Assembly (NCBI GenBank): GCA_003222675.1
Contig: QHWT01000066.1
Coordinates: 36,965-82,055, forward strand
Direction of reading: 5' to 3'
Source: Acidobacteriota bacterium
GTDB taxonomy: Bacteria; Acidobacteriota; Vicinamibacteria; Vicinamibacterales; 2-12-FULL-66-21
Length of the DNA stretch: 45,091 bases
Made by a program: the position numbers and the translations under genes. Numbering within the stretch: position 1 is the stretch's first letter; each line of letters starts with the position of its first letter. A model generated the notes under the pieces. The model was not told the DNA's origin. It ran no database searches and saw only the letters and a list, made by a program, of their open reading frames with translations. Of this stretch, positions 9,216 to 16,972 are shown piece by piece.

Positions 9216-10279
9216 TTGAGCAGCTCACCAATCGTCTGCCGAACGCGCGCTTCGATTGCCGCCGGCGCAAAAGCGGATAGGCGCGCCCGTTGCCCCTGCA
9301 GCACGCGCGTACGTACTTCCCGATCGTACACGACAGTGCCGAGGAGCTCGGCGGCGAGCTCGAGATCCTTGGGTTGAAACAGCAGGCCCGCGCCGCCAAG
9401 TGTCTCGGGCACTGCGCCGGCCGCATAGGCCACGACCGGGACGTCTGCCGCCATCGCTTCGACGAGCGGGACGCAGAAGCCCTCGTGTTCGCTCAACGAG
9501 ACATACGCGTCGGCCCAGCGGTAAAACGCGGCGAGATCCTCGTCGGGCACGGGGCCGGTGAACCAGAACCGATCCGGCAGCATGTCGAACTCGGCGATGA
9601 GCGCGCGAATCTGCGCGTAATACCGCGGCACGCCGTCGTGCCGGCCGACGAAGATGAAGCGATAGTAGCTGTCGATATTCCTCTTGTACAACTCCGCCAG
9701 CCGGATGTGATCTTCGATCTTCTTGTTCGGAACGATCCGCCCGACGAAGAGAATGTTGATGAGGCCGTCGCCCAGGATGCGTTCGAGGGCTGGACGCGGC
9801 GGCGCCGCCGTGATCCGTTCGGTGTCGACGGCAATGGGCAGCACACCGGTGCGGCCGAAGCCGAGCGCTGCGAGCTCCTGCCGGTTGAATTCGGAATCCC
9901 CCAGCGCGAGGTCGACGAGTCCGACCAGCGTCGCGAGCTCACGGCGGCCGAGGGCGGCAAGACGAAACAGGCCGGCGTCGTAAGGCGCGAAGAATGCTGC
10001 CGGCGTGATGTTGTGGTACTGCAGGACTTTCGCGCCGCTCAACGCGGCGAATGCCTCCGTCATTGGCGACGGCAGCGCGAAATGAAAGATCGTCACCTCT
10101 CCGCGCGCCGCGGCGGGATCGGCGAAGGGGCGCACATCGCCTCGCAACTCATCGTCGATCGTCAGCGCGAACAGCTCGGAGTCGTGACCCATACGCCGGA
10201 GCAGATCGCGGACCTTCCGCGCGCTGTCGCCGATCGCATCGCCCCGGTGTGCGGCGGGGACCCACTGGTGGATGATCAT
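9212..10279 (-). CDS. GT4-family glycosyltransferase (copy B')
   Basis: The 355-residue GT-B enzyme begins MIIHQWVPAAHRGDAIGDSA. The acceptor-domain signature is YHNITPAAFF, followed by ALGDSEFNRQELAALGF. The donor domain contains ILFVGRIVPNKKIEDHI and the GT4 motif LSEHEGFCVPLVEAMAADVP, with the two Glu of EX7E. It is paralogous to its upstream neighbour (10276-11616), sharing YHNITP, ALGDSE and VGRI.PNKK. The start ATG overlaps the upstream stop as ATGA (10276-10279), and its own stop overlaps the next start. It likely adds one sugar to the same surface glycan as its neighbours. Confidence 0.88.
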   Translation of the reverse strand: MIIHQWVPAAHRGDAIGDSARKVRDLLRRMGHDSELFALTIDDELRGDVRPFADPAAARGEVTIFHFALPSPMTEAFAALSGAKVLQYHNITPAAFFAPYDAGLFRLAALGRRELATLVGLVDLALGDSEFNRQELAALGFGRTGVLPIAVDTERITAAPPRPALERILGDGLINILFVGRIVPNKKIEDHIRLAELYKRNIDSYYRFIFVGRHDGVPRYYAQIRALIAEFDMLPDRFWFTGPVPDEDLAAFYRWADAYVSLSEHEGFCVPLVEAMAADVPVVAYAAGAVPETLGGAGLLFQPKDLELAAELLGTVVYDREVRTRVLQGQRARLSAFAPAAIEARVRQTIGELLN

Positions 10280-11616
10280 CGTCGGGATGCGGGGTGCGGG
10301 GTGCGGGGTGCGGGATCGGGGGTGCGGGGTGCGGGATCGGGGGGGCGTGATGCGGCATCCCGGGCCCGCGTTGCGGGAATCGGGGCAGTTGAACCTGCGC
10401 GTCCCGCGTCCCGCGTTCCGCGTCCCGGATCCGGCGGCAGCGCCTTATACACCGCCGGCCTGAACTGCCGCAATTCCTCGAGGCGCTCTGCCTGATCGAA
10501 CTGCGACCAGAAGTCCCATGCGACTTGCGGCGCGGGGCGTGGGGCCAGCGCGCGCACCTGATCCACGAAGCGCAGCAACGTGCCCGGAAAATCCCTGCGC
10601 TGCATCCGCGCGAGCGCAGTGTCCTGCGACGCGATGATGCTGTCTTCGAGGACTTGATCGTCGAGGATCGCCGCCATCAGCCGCGCCACTTCAAACGGAT
10701 ACTTCGTCGAATACAGCACGCCCCCGCCGTCCATCGTGGCCGGCACGGCTGTCGCGGCATAGGCCAGGACGGGCACGCGCTTGTAGAAGCTCTCGATGAG
10801 CGGCACGCAGAAGCCTTCGTGCTCGCTTGCGCAGAGAAACAGATCGGCGATGTCGTAAAACGCAGTGAGCTCCTCGTTGCTGACGTGTCCGAGAAAGTGC
10901 ACGTCCGGCGTGCCGAGCCGCGCGATGAGCCCGTACAGCATCGCGAGATATCGCTCGAAGCCGCTGTACGAGCCGACGAGCAGGAGCCGCGACCGCGGAT
11001 TGTGGCGCGTGTGGTAGACGTGAAAGGCGCGTATCACGTCGTCGAACTTCTTGTTCGGGATGATCCGCCCGACGAACATGACGTTCGTCCACCCATCGTC
11101 GAATGCGGCCGAGATCATGGTGTTCGGCGGCAGATCGAGGTGCGAAAAGTCCGGCACGACCGGCAGCACGCCCGTTGAGGTGAATCCGAGGTCCGCAAGT
11201 TCATCGCGGTTGTACTCGGAGTCGCCAAGCGCGAGCTCGCAGCGCGCGATGTACGCCGTCAGCTCGCGGCGGCCGCGGAAGCAGAGCTTGACCAGGTCCT
11301 TGTGGATGCCGACGAAGTACTCCGGCGGCGTGATGTTGTGGTACACGAGCGCCATGCGTCCCGGCAGTGCATACGCGGTGCGTGAGGCGCGCGACCCGAT
11401 CGAGAAGTGATGGATGACGACATCGTCCGGCGCAAGGGCGCCGACCATCTCGCGATAGTCGGTCGTGAGGCGCTCCAGCCGGCGATCCGCTGTCTCGACG
11501 AAGATTTCGGATTCATAGCCGGCGCCCTGCAGCACCCGCTGAATCCCGAGCACCTCGTGGCCGATCGCATCCCCGTAACCAAGCGTCGCGAGCACCTGAT
11601 GAACGCGGCCGCTCAT
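10276..11616 (-). CDS. GT4-family glycosyltransferase (copy B) with repeat-encoded C-terminal tail
   Basis: I place the start at the ATG 11614-11616 (MSGRVHQVLATLGYGDAIGH), because it overlaps the upstream stop as ATGA and matches the paralogue's N-terminus. An ATG 87 bases further upstream would add a low-complexity Ala/Arg leader. The 446-residue protein has GT-B features: YHNITPPEYF, LALGDSEYNRDEL, VMFVGRIIPNKKF and the EX7E region SEHEGFCVPLIESF. The last 50 or so residues (after KALPPDP) are a Pro/Arg/Ala-rich tail translated from heptanucleotide repeats (10284-10428) and have no counterpart in the paralogue. The enzyme core looks intact, and the tail probably extends it without being catalytic. 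Confidence 0.87.
   Translation of the reverse strand: MSGRVHQVLATLGYGDAIGHEVLGIQRVLQGAGYESEIFVETADRRLERLTTDYREMVGALAPDDVVIHHFSIGSRASRTAYALPGRMALVYHNITPPEYFVGIHKDLVKLCFRGRRELTAYIARCELALGDSEYNRDELADLGFTSTGVLPVVPDFSHLDLPPNTMISAAFDDGWTNVMFVGRIIPNKKFDDVIRAFHVYHTRHNPRSRLLLVGSYSGFERYLAMLYGLIARLGTPDVHFLGHVSNEELTAFYDIADLFLCASEHEGFCVPLIESFYKRVPVLAYAATAVPATMDGGGVLYSTKYPFEVARLMAAILDDQVLEDSIIASQDTALARMQRRDFPGTLLRFVDQVRALAPRPAPQVAWDFWSQFDQAERLEELRQFRPAVYKALPPDPGRGTRDAGRAGSTAPIPATRARDAASRPPDPAPRTPDPAPRTPHPASRR
10284..10428. repeat. Inverted pair of heptanucleotide arrays inside a GT4 coding region
   Basis: On the plus strand 10284-10345 is a degenerate run of 7-base units of the type GGGTGCG (also GGATGCG and GGATCGG). 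At 10401-10428 are four units of GTCCCGC type (one GTTCCGC). Their consensus sequences are close to reverse complements, so the region can fold back on itself. It lies within the 3' end of the glycosyltransferase gene and is translated as the Pro/Arg-rich C-terminal tail. The same 7-base periodicity, with different unit sequences, recurs at 21286-21338, 23973-24049 and 30001-30028. Confidence 0.8.
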
Positions 11617-12947
11617 GCGGCGCCGCTCCGTGCGTGTCCGGCGGGGATCCTGTGGAGCATTTCCCGCCCCGGCGGCAGGCGACGCTCCCGCCGCGCGAAC
11701 CATCCCGGCAGCGGCTCCATCTTGTAGCCTCCGCCTTGACGCGCAAGCGCCTTGGCCTGAAGCGCCTCAGGATGACGCTCTCTCTTCAAGTGCTCGAACA
11801 TATCGAGGTACTTGCGCTCGATCACCGGCCATGCGTAATGACGCCTGAAGTACGCGCGGCCATTGCGTCCGAGATGGGCGTTCAACGGTCCGTTCGATTC
11901 GAGTGAGTAGAGCGCCTCGACGAATTCCTCGTAGCGTTGGTAGTAAAGGCCGGCGTTGCTGCGAATGCATTGCCCTTTGAGCACATCGCAATGCCCATTG
12001 GCGAGCACGGGACGGCCGAGCGCCCATGCCTCGAGCGCGACCATCGACAGGCTTTCGAAGTACGACGGCATGATCAGCAGGTCCGACGCGGCGAGCGCAT
12101 CGAACTTGTCGCGATCGTCGAGAAAGCCGAGGTGATGCACTTTCGGGTGTTTCGGAATGTCGATGATGGCGCTGCCGACGAGCACGAGATCGAGGCCTCG
12201 CGCAAACGACGCCGCGTACCGCAAGTAGTGGGAGAACAGCTCCGCGCACCCTTTGTTCTCGTCGATGCGCCCGATGTAGATCGCGAAGGGCCGGTGAATG
12301 TTGAACGTCCGGCGGAATCGCGCGGGATCGGTACGATCCGGCACATCCGACCCCACCCCTACCACGACGCCCGGGACCCGCTCGTTGCCTGACGCCGCCT
12401 CGATCATGGCCCGTTCTTCGGGCGAGTTGTACATCACGGCGCGAACGCCTCTGAACACGGGACCGAATATCGACAGCCCGATCGCCGGATCGCGCTCCGC
12501 CGTCGGCACGATCACAGCCTTGTCGGCCACGCGCCGCGCCACATGCCACGCGTGGTAATAGCGATAGCTGAAGATCAGGATGAAATCGAAATCGTGGGAC
12601 ACCTGCTCGACATGCCGGACGAGGGCGGGACTCGCTGGACCTTCACTCTCCAGCCAGCGCAGCTCGTCGGCAACCGAATGAATCTGTTCGAAGACGCGAA
12701 CCGATTTGCGCCCGAAGTCGTACGGCTCCCGCTCGTGCGCGACGGGGAAGCGGCGCACGATCACATCGTTGATCTGATCGACGCCGGGCGGCCGCTCGTT
12801 TCTCCAGCTGACGTAGTTCTTCGCGCACGTGGTAAGGACCTCTACCTGCGCATGACGCGACAGTCGCTCGGCGATATAACGCGCGTGCAGCTCGGCGCCG
12901 CCGTTGATGTCGGCGCCGTAGCGCTGGACGACGACCGCGAGCTTCAC
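11613..12947 (-). CDS. GT4-family glycosyltransferase (copy A)
   Basis: The 444-residue GT-B enzyme starts with GTG at 12945-12947 (KLAVVVQRYGADINGGAELH), overlapping the upstream stop as GTGA. The C-terminal domain has IYIGRIDENKGCAELF and MPSYFESLSMVALEAWALGRP, the GT4 nucleotide-sugar region with two spaced Glu. It shares VQRYG, VLTTCA, NAGLYY and GRNGRAY segments with copy A' at 7896-9215, so they arose by duplication. About 45 basic residues follow the GT fold at the C-terminus (RRERRLPPGREM), perhaps a membrane-surface contact. It is part of the coupled operon and acts in the cytoplasm on a lipid- or protein-linked glycan. Confidence 0.88.
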   Translation of the reverse strand: MKLAVVVQRYGADINGGAELHARYIAERLSRHAQVEVLTTCAKNYVSWRNERPPGVDQINDVIVRRFPVAHEREPYDFGRKSVRVFEQIHSVADELRWLESEGPASPALVRHVEQVSHDFDFILIFSYRYYHAWHVARRVADKAVIVPTAERDPAIGLSIFGPVFRGVRAVMYNSPEERAMIEAASGNERVPGVVVGVGSDVPDRTDPARFRRTFNIHRPFAIYIGRIDENKGCAELFSHYLRYAASFARGLDLVLVGSAIIDIPKHPKVHHLGFLDDRDKFDALAASDLLIMPSYFESLSMVALEAWALGRPVLANGHCDVLKGQCIRSNAGLYYQRYEEFVEALYSLESNGPLNAHLGRNGRAYFRRHYAWPVIERKYLDMFEHLKRERHPEALQAKALARQGGGYKMEPLPGWFARRERRLPPGREMLHRIPAGHARSGAA

Positions 12948-13831
12948 GACTCGGACGGCGGCTCGGGCGAACGGTCTGACGGTTCCGCCGGCGTCGTTCG
13001 ATCGGCCATCGGCGACCTTTCTCTTTCGTCGTCGACGTGCACGTGCGACTGTTCGCGATTGTCGGCGGAACCTGAGGGCCGTTCACCTTCGTGCGTATCG
13101 CGATCGCCAAACCCGGCGTCCGATGCTTCGCCCGCGACCGGGCCCCGATCGCCAGGCCCGCGGCGCCGTCCGCGACGCCTGCGCCGGCGCGCCCGCCGCT
13201 CGTTTCCCTCGTTATCGAGCGCATTGTGCTGTCCGGGCTGCCCGGCCGCCGATTGCGCCGTCGGCGGCTGCAGCGGCGGCACCGTGCCGGGCCGGTACTG
13301 CACCACGCCTTCGAGCGCCCGCGCGCGGCGCTCGTCGAAATCGAGGCGGCTCGACATCGACTCCAGCCGCATCTTGAGATTCTTCACTTCGATGCCGGTC
13401 CTCGTCAGCTCGATCACGAGATTGTGCATCAGCTCGTACGACAGCGCCTCGGACTGGTTGTACGACTCGTTCAACCGCGACTGGATGTGCAGGGCCTCGA
13501 CCAACGGGTTGGGGTTGAAGAACAGCTTCAGGATCGGGTTGAGCAGCCGTCGCACGAATCGCAGCAGCGGCCGGCTGGATGCGAACAGGGTCGTGTCCTC
13601 GAACGCGTAGTTGCGGGCCGTCTCGGATGACTCCCGGATCTTCCGGAACTGATCGAGCAAGTCCGATCGAACGCCCTTCGGATCGAGGAACTTCTCCAGC
13701 TTGACGTTGGCCAGCTCGCGGATTTCGTCTTCGGTGTAGTCCACGCCGCGCTTCTCACGGATACGCGCGCGGATCTGTCGCATGATCTGTTCGACGTCGA
13801 CGTTATCGGACCGCACGGAGAAATCAGACAT
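12944..13831 (-). CDS. Coiled-coil protein with Arg-rich disordered tail, function unknown
   Basis: The 295-residue product heads the four-glycosyltransferase run and overlaps the first of them by 4 bases. Residues about 1-75 are helical and charged (VEQIMRQIRARIREKRG). Residues 85-110 hold a short hydrophobic stretch (LLRFVRRLLNPILKLFFNP) that may lie in the membrane interface. Residues about 115-175 look like a coiled coil (NLVIELTRTGIEVKNLKMRL). The C-terminal third is low-complexity with an RRARRRRRRGRRRG block and an acidic/Ser-rich end. I recognise no enzyme motif. The coupling to glycosyltransferases suggests a scaffold or membrane-tethering factor for them, or a chain-length factor, which is inference. 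Confidence 0.65.
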   Translation of the reverse strand: MSDFSVRSDNVDVEQIMRQIRARIREKRGVDYTEDEIRELANVKLEKFLDPKGVRSDLLDQFRKIRESSETARNYAFEDTTLFASSRPLLRFVRRLLNPILKLFFNPNPLVEALHIQSRLNESYNQSEALSYELMHNLVIELTRTGIEVKNLKMRLESMSSRLDFDERRARALEGVVQYRPGTVPPLQPPTAQSAAGQPGQHNALDNEGNERRARRRRRRGRRRGPGDRGPVAGEASDAGFGDRDTHEGERPSGSADNREQSHVHVDDERERSPMADRTTPAEPSDRSPEPPSES

Positions 13832-13841
13832 AACGGATCCT

Positions 13842-13917
13842 ACTCAGAGGCCACGGAGGCCACGGAGACTTGTTCAGAAAAACCAAAAATTCTCCGTATT
13901 CTCCGTATCCTCTGAGT
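13842..13917. repeat. Imperfect 27-bp inverted repeat made of 9-base units
   Basis: The left arm (13842-13868) and right arm (13891-13917) pair over 27 positions with two short internal mismatches. Each arm ends in ACTCAGAGG / CCTCTGAGT and contains two 9-base steps (CCACGGAGG-type left, TCTCCGTAT-type right). The 22-base loop is A-rich. It lies between the stop of the DUF362 gene and the start of the coiled-coil gene on the minus strand. There is no U-run after the stem in the direction of transcription, so termination is uncertain. It may be a transcript-stability or processing hairpin, or a mobile foldback repeat. Confidence 0.7.
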
Positions 13918-13935
13918 GAAAAAACTGTGGCGTCT

Positions 13936-15213
13936 TCAGCGCGGCTCCGTGGCCTCCCGCCGCCGGCGACGCGCGACGAATTCAGGCGCCTGCGCGATGC
14001 AGGTGCCCAGGATGCCGAGCGAGCGGATGAGCGCCTTGCTGCCCGTGAGCTTGAGTTCTGCCGCGCCGGAGCCCACGTCGGGAAAACCGTTCGCATCGGG
14101 CGTAAGGTGCTCCCAATTGCGGAACAGCCTGCCCCACGGACTGTCGAGCACCTGCTGCATCATCCGTTTTGCGTTGACTGGGTACCAAAAGCTGTCGTGA
14201 TAAATGACGCTGGCGATATACGCCCACGGCGCAAGCACCGTCTTCAGCGACCATTCGATCGGCTTCTTCATCGGGCCCCAGTAGATCTTGTGCTGCATCC
14301 GCGAGGCGAACGTCATCTTCTTGAACGGCCCGACGAAATGCCAGTTCTCCTCGGCCGCGGACATGTCGCCGACCATTTCAATATCGCGCGGATCGCCGCA
14401 TCCAAGCCCCAGGTCGTGCGCCATGCGGATGAACTTGATCGTCATCGGCTCGAAGCCCATGAGGCGCGCCGCGACGGCATCGATCGCCACCTGATCGTCG
14501 CTGGCCAGAATCACGTTCTTCACATGCGGCATCATGCATCGCGGGCCCGGCCCATCGCCCGCGAACGTGCCGTCCATCACGGCGAACACGCCGCGATGGA
14601 TCTTCTTCTGAATCATCAGCAGGTCCACGAGCGTCTCGTGGATGACCGGGTGCGTCCAGTGCCGGTGCTCGTTCAGCAAGCCGCCGAACGCATTCTTCAT
14701 CGCGCCCGTGGTCGTCGTGAAGACGTGCGTCTTCATCGTCGGCAGATGGATGATGTTCTCCCCGATGAAGCGCTTCGGGATCATGAAGCCGTTCGGGTAC
14801 ACGTCGTTCAGGCAGGTGAACTTCTTCGTCAGGTCGCCGACCGCATCGCGGATATTGATCCACTCTTCCGTCTCGTAGATGTGGATGTTTCGAAGGCCGT
14901 GAGCCCCGACGACGTTGACCTGCTTGTTCTCGCGCTCGCCCAGGTGCGCGTCGATGACCACGGTGCGGTTATGGCAGGCGTGGATCAGGTTCCGATCGTA
15001 GCCGTCCTCGGTCATCGCGCGGATCACTCCTTCGAGTTGCCACGGCGTCGTCGAGCTGGCGGGAAAGAAGAAGTGCCACGAGATATTGACTTTCAGCGCC
15101 GTGTCGGCGTCTTTGGCGACGACGTTCTGGTACCCGGCGAGGTTCAGCAGCGAGTGATAGTCGCGCAGCACGGTGGCGGGCGACGTCCGGAGAATTGCAA
15201 CTTTCGATTTCGC
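13936..15213 (-). CDS. DUF362-family protein
   Basis: I start at MAKSKVAILRTSPATV (15213), 8 bases after the stop of the prenyltransferase gene. An upstream in-frame ATG would overlap that gene. The 425-residue chain contains the DUF362 landmarks: a conserved early KVNISWHF block, HACHNRTVVID, IHLPTMKTHVFTTTTGAMKN and VMDGTFAGDGPGPR, then the SDDQVAIDAVAARLMGF segment. No CxxCxxC ferredoxin cluster is present, unlike many DUF362 proteins. The family has no firmly established enzymatic role. The protein ends in a basic RRRRREATEPR tail whose DNA resembles the neighbouring CCACGGAG repeat. The context suggests surface-polymer or prenyl-lipid metabolism. Confidence 0.75.
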   Translation of the reverse strand, partial: AKSKVAILRTSPATVLRDYHSLLNLAGYQNVVAKDADTALKVNISWHFFFPASSTTPWQLEGVIRAMTEDGYDRNLIHACHNRTVVIDAHLGERENKQVNVVGAHGLRNIHIYETEEWINIRDAVGDLTKKFTCLNDVYPNGFMIPKRFIGENIIHLPTMKTHVFTTTTGAMKNAFGGLLNEHRHWTHPVIHETLVDLLMIQKKIHRGVFAVMDGTFAGDGPGPRCMMPHVKNVILASDDQVAIDAVAARLMGFEPMTIKFIRMAHDLGLGCGDPRDIEMVGDMSAAEENWHFVGPFKKMTFASRMQHKIYWGPMKKPIEWSLKTVLAPWAYIASVIYHDSFWYPVNAKRMMQQVLDSPWGRLFRNWEHLTPDANGFPDVGSGAAELKLTGSKALIRSLGILGTCIAQAPEFVARRRRREATEPR

Positions 15214-15220
15214 CATGGAG

Positions 15221-16189
15221 TTAGTGGATCCGGAGCGCGGCGCCAAGGTCGGCGCCGTAGATGATGATTGCCACCGCCACGCCCCAGAGCGCGACGCAGG
15301 CGAGCAGGGGTCGATCGTTCAGGAGCATGTCGGAGGGGCTGCCGCCCCCTTCCTTCTGGTGCACGAGATACAAGTACCGGAAGATCCCGTACAACGGAAA
15401 CACGAGCGTGAGCCCCAGGTAGTCGGTCTGGAACTTCTGAACCGTCTCCGGGCTGACCGTGTACATCACGTACGAAATGAGCGTTGACGCGGTGACGACC
15501 GCGATCATCTGATCGAGGAGGTACGGGCTGTATTCCTCGAGGATCGGGCGATGCCCCGTGGCGCCGTCGGCCAGCAGCACCAGCTCGTGGCGTCGTTTGC
15601 TGAGCGCCAGAAACAGCGCCAGGAGGATCGTGAGGATCAGCAGCCAGTGGCTGATCGGCACGTCGATCGCGACCGCTCCGGCGACCGCGCGCAGCACGAA
15701 CCCGATCGCAATCGTCAGCACGTCGATGATGACGACGTGCTTCAAGGGGCCCGAGTACAGCGCGAGAAGCGCGACATACGTGACGGCGACGAGGGCAAAC
15801 GCCGGGCGCAGGAGCCAGGCGGCCGCGAGGCTCCCGAGCAGCAGCACCACTGCCGTCCCTATCGCGAGTGACGGCGACACGGCGCCCGAGGCGATCGCGC
15901 GGCGCCGCTTCAGCGGGTGACGCCGGTCCGCGTCGCGATCGGCGACGTCGTTGATCAGATACACGACACCCGACAGGGCGCAGAAGATCGCGAAGGCGGC
16001 CGACGACTGCGCGATCGCATGCGGATCGAGCAGCCGCTGCCCGAATATCAATCCAAAGAAAATGAACAGGTTCTTCGTCCATTGCTGCGGACGAAGAGAC
16101 ATGAGGAGGCCGATCGCGACCGGCCGCGCCGGAGCGTCGATCCGTTCCAGGTGCGGCTCGGTCAACTTTGGCAGTGTGCTGTGCGCCAT
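15221..16189 (-). CDS. UbiA-superfamily prenyltransferase, decaprenyl-phosphate phosphoribosyltransferase type
   Basis: The 322-residue polytopic membrane protein carries LRPQQWTKNLFIF at the first helix, the metal/diphosphate-binding NDVADRDADRRHPLK (NDxxDxxxD), and the second motif YSGPLKHVVIIDVL. This combination is typical of DPPR synthases that move phosphoribose from PRPP to a polyprenyl phosphate, giving the lipid-linked pentose precursor of arabinan-type glycans. Nine or so hydrophobic segments fit the family fold. Start at 16189 is the longest choice. An internal ATG (16102, MSLRPQQW) is also possible, and neither has a strong Shine-Dalgarno sequence. The DprE1/E2 epimerase genes are not nearby. 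The activity is inferred from motifs. Confidence 0.83.
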   Translation of the reverse strand: MAHSTLPKLTEPHLERIDAPARPVAIGLLMSLRPQQWTKNLFIFFGLIFGQRLLDPHAIAQSSAAFAIFCALSGVVYLINDVADRDADRRHPLKRRRAIASGAVSPSLAIGTAVVLLLGSLAAAWLLRPAFALVAVTYVALLALYSGPLKHVVIIDVLTIAIGFVLRAVAGAVAIDVPISHWLLILTILLALFLALSKRRHELVLLADGATGHRPILEEYSPYLLDQMIAVVTASTLISYVMYTVSPETVQKFQTDYLGLTLVFPLYGIFRYLYLVHQKEGGGSPSDMLLNDRPLLACVALWGVAVAIIIYGADLGAALRIH

Positions 16190-16251
16190 GCGCGGAATAC
16201 GCCGCGCGGGCCGTGGTGCGCCCTCGGAGACCGGGGCTGCACGGCGCGGAG

Positions 16252-16590
16252 CTATTTGTAGCTCTTGATCGCGTCCGCTTCCGAGTCGTAGGTCTCGAAC
16301 ACGGTCAGCAGCTTCGTGATCGCCAGGAGATCCTGGATGCGTTTCGTCAGGTTGAGCAGCTTGAGCTTGCCCCCCTGGCGGCTGACAGTCGTGTACGTGC
16401 GCACGATTTCACCAAGGCCCGCGCTGTCGATGTAGGGCACACCCTCGAGGTTGAGCAACAGCTGCTTCTTGTCCTGCTGGATGAGGGAGTTGATCTTGTC
16501 CTTGAGCAGTTCGTCGCCTTCGCCGAGCGTCATCTTGCCCTTGAGGTCGAGAACCGTCACTCCGTCGACGACACGTTCGTCGATCTGCAT
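16252..16590 (-). CDS. STAS-domain anti-sigma-factor antagonist
   Basis: The 112-residue protein is a single STAS domain (VTVLDLKGKMTLGEGDEL, then LLNLEGVPYIDSAGLGEIV). Ser56 in DSAGLG is the residue phosphorylated by partner anti-sigma kinases in SpoIIAA/RsbV-type proteins. A strong GGAGGGG Shine-Dalgarno sequence lies 6-12 bases upstream of the ATG, and a TTGACA box is found further up. No anti-sigma kinase or phosphatase is next to it. It starts the minus-strand run that leads into the glycan genes, so it may belong to their control or be an independent stress-signalling component. Confidence 0.85.
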   Translation of the reverse strand: MQIDERVVDGVTVLDLKGKMTLGEGDELLKDKINSLIQQDKKQLLLNLEGVPYIDSAGLGEIVRTYTTVSRQGGKLKLLNLTKRIQDLLAITKLLTVFETYDSEADAIKSYK

Positions 16591-16638
16591 CGCTGCCCCT
16601 CCGCCCTACGAATTTAGCTTGAAAAACGACCTGCCAGC

Positions 16639-16665
16639 GTACTACGGGATTCTGAATAGTGTCAA
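16639..16665 (-). promoter_or_regulatory. Possible sigma70-type promoter of the STAS gene
   Basis: On the minus strand TTGACA (plus-strand 16660-16665) is a perfect -35. The best -10 candidate is TAGTAC (16639-16644) with a 15-base spacer, which is weak and a little short. It points at the STAS gene starting at 16590 and would give a leader of about 40 bases with a strong Shine-Dalgarno sequence. Confidence 0.35.
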
Positions 16666-16747
16666 ACCTTTCAGTCAGTTACGTCCTGTCGGTGCTCCAG
16701 CGTAGCGCAGATGAACGCGCTGCAGGCGCCGAGACTGTCGCTCGAAA

Positions 16748-16972
16748 ATGATCAGCTGTCGTGGCTTGTGCGGCGCAGCACTGCTGTTCGTCGGCCTGAC
16801 GGCCGTGCTCACGTGGCCTCGATACTCTCCGCGCGATCGTTTCGACACGATAGCCCGGACGCTGGCGACAAGCGGCGAGCTTTCGGCTTACGGCCAGTTT
16901 GCGGAAGCACCCGGCGAAGCGCGCGCGTATCGGTTCGTTACCCCGCCGCCGGCGCGTGCGTCTCGCCCGTAA
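16748..16972 (+). pseudogene. Possible 5' remnant of a membrane-protein gene
   Basis: The roughly 350-base gap between the STAS gene and the efflux permease holds one short plus-strand frame of 74 codons. Its first 25 residues (GAALLFVGLTAVLTWP) look like the first transmembrane helix of acidobacterial polytopic membrane proteins (GT-C or YfhO-like). The similarity stops there and the frame runs into the 3' end of the convergent permease gene. I read it as a decayed gene start, not a functional small protein. It could also be chance coding. Nothing else is evident in this gap apart from the STAS promoter. Confidence 0.25.

Noticed and set aside
11617-11703. Longer N-terminus of the GT4 copy B enzyme
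   Set aside because: The added residues are low-complexity Ala/Arg and the ATGA overlap plus paralogue alignment fix the start at 11616.
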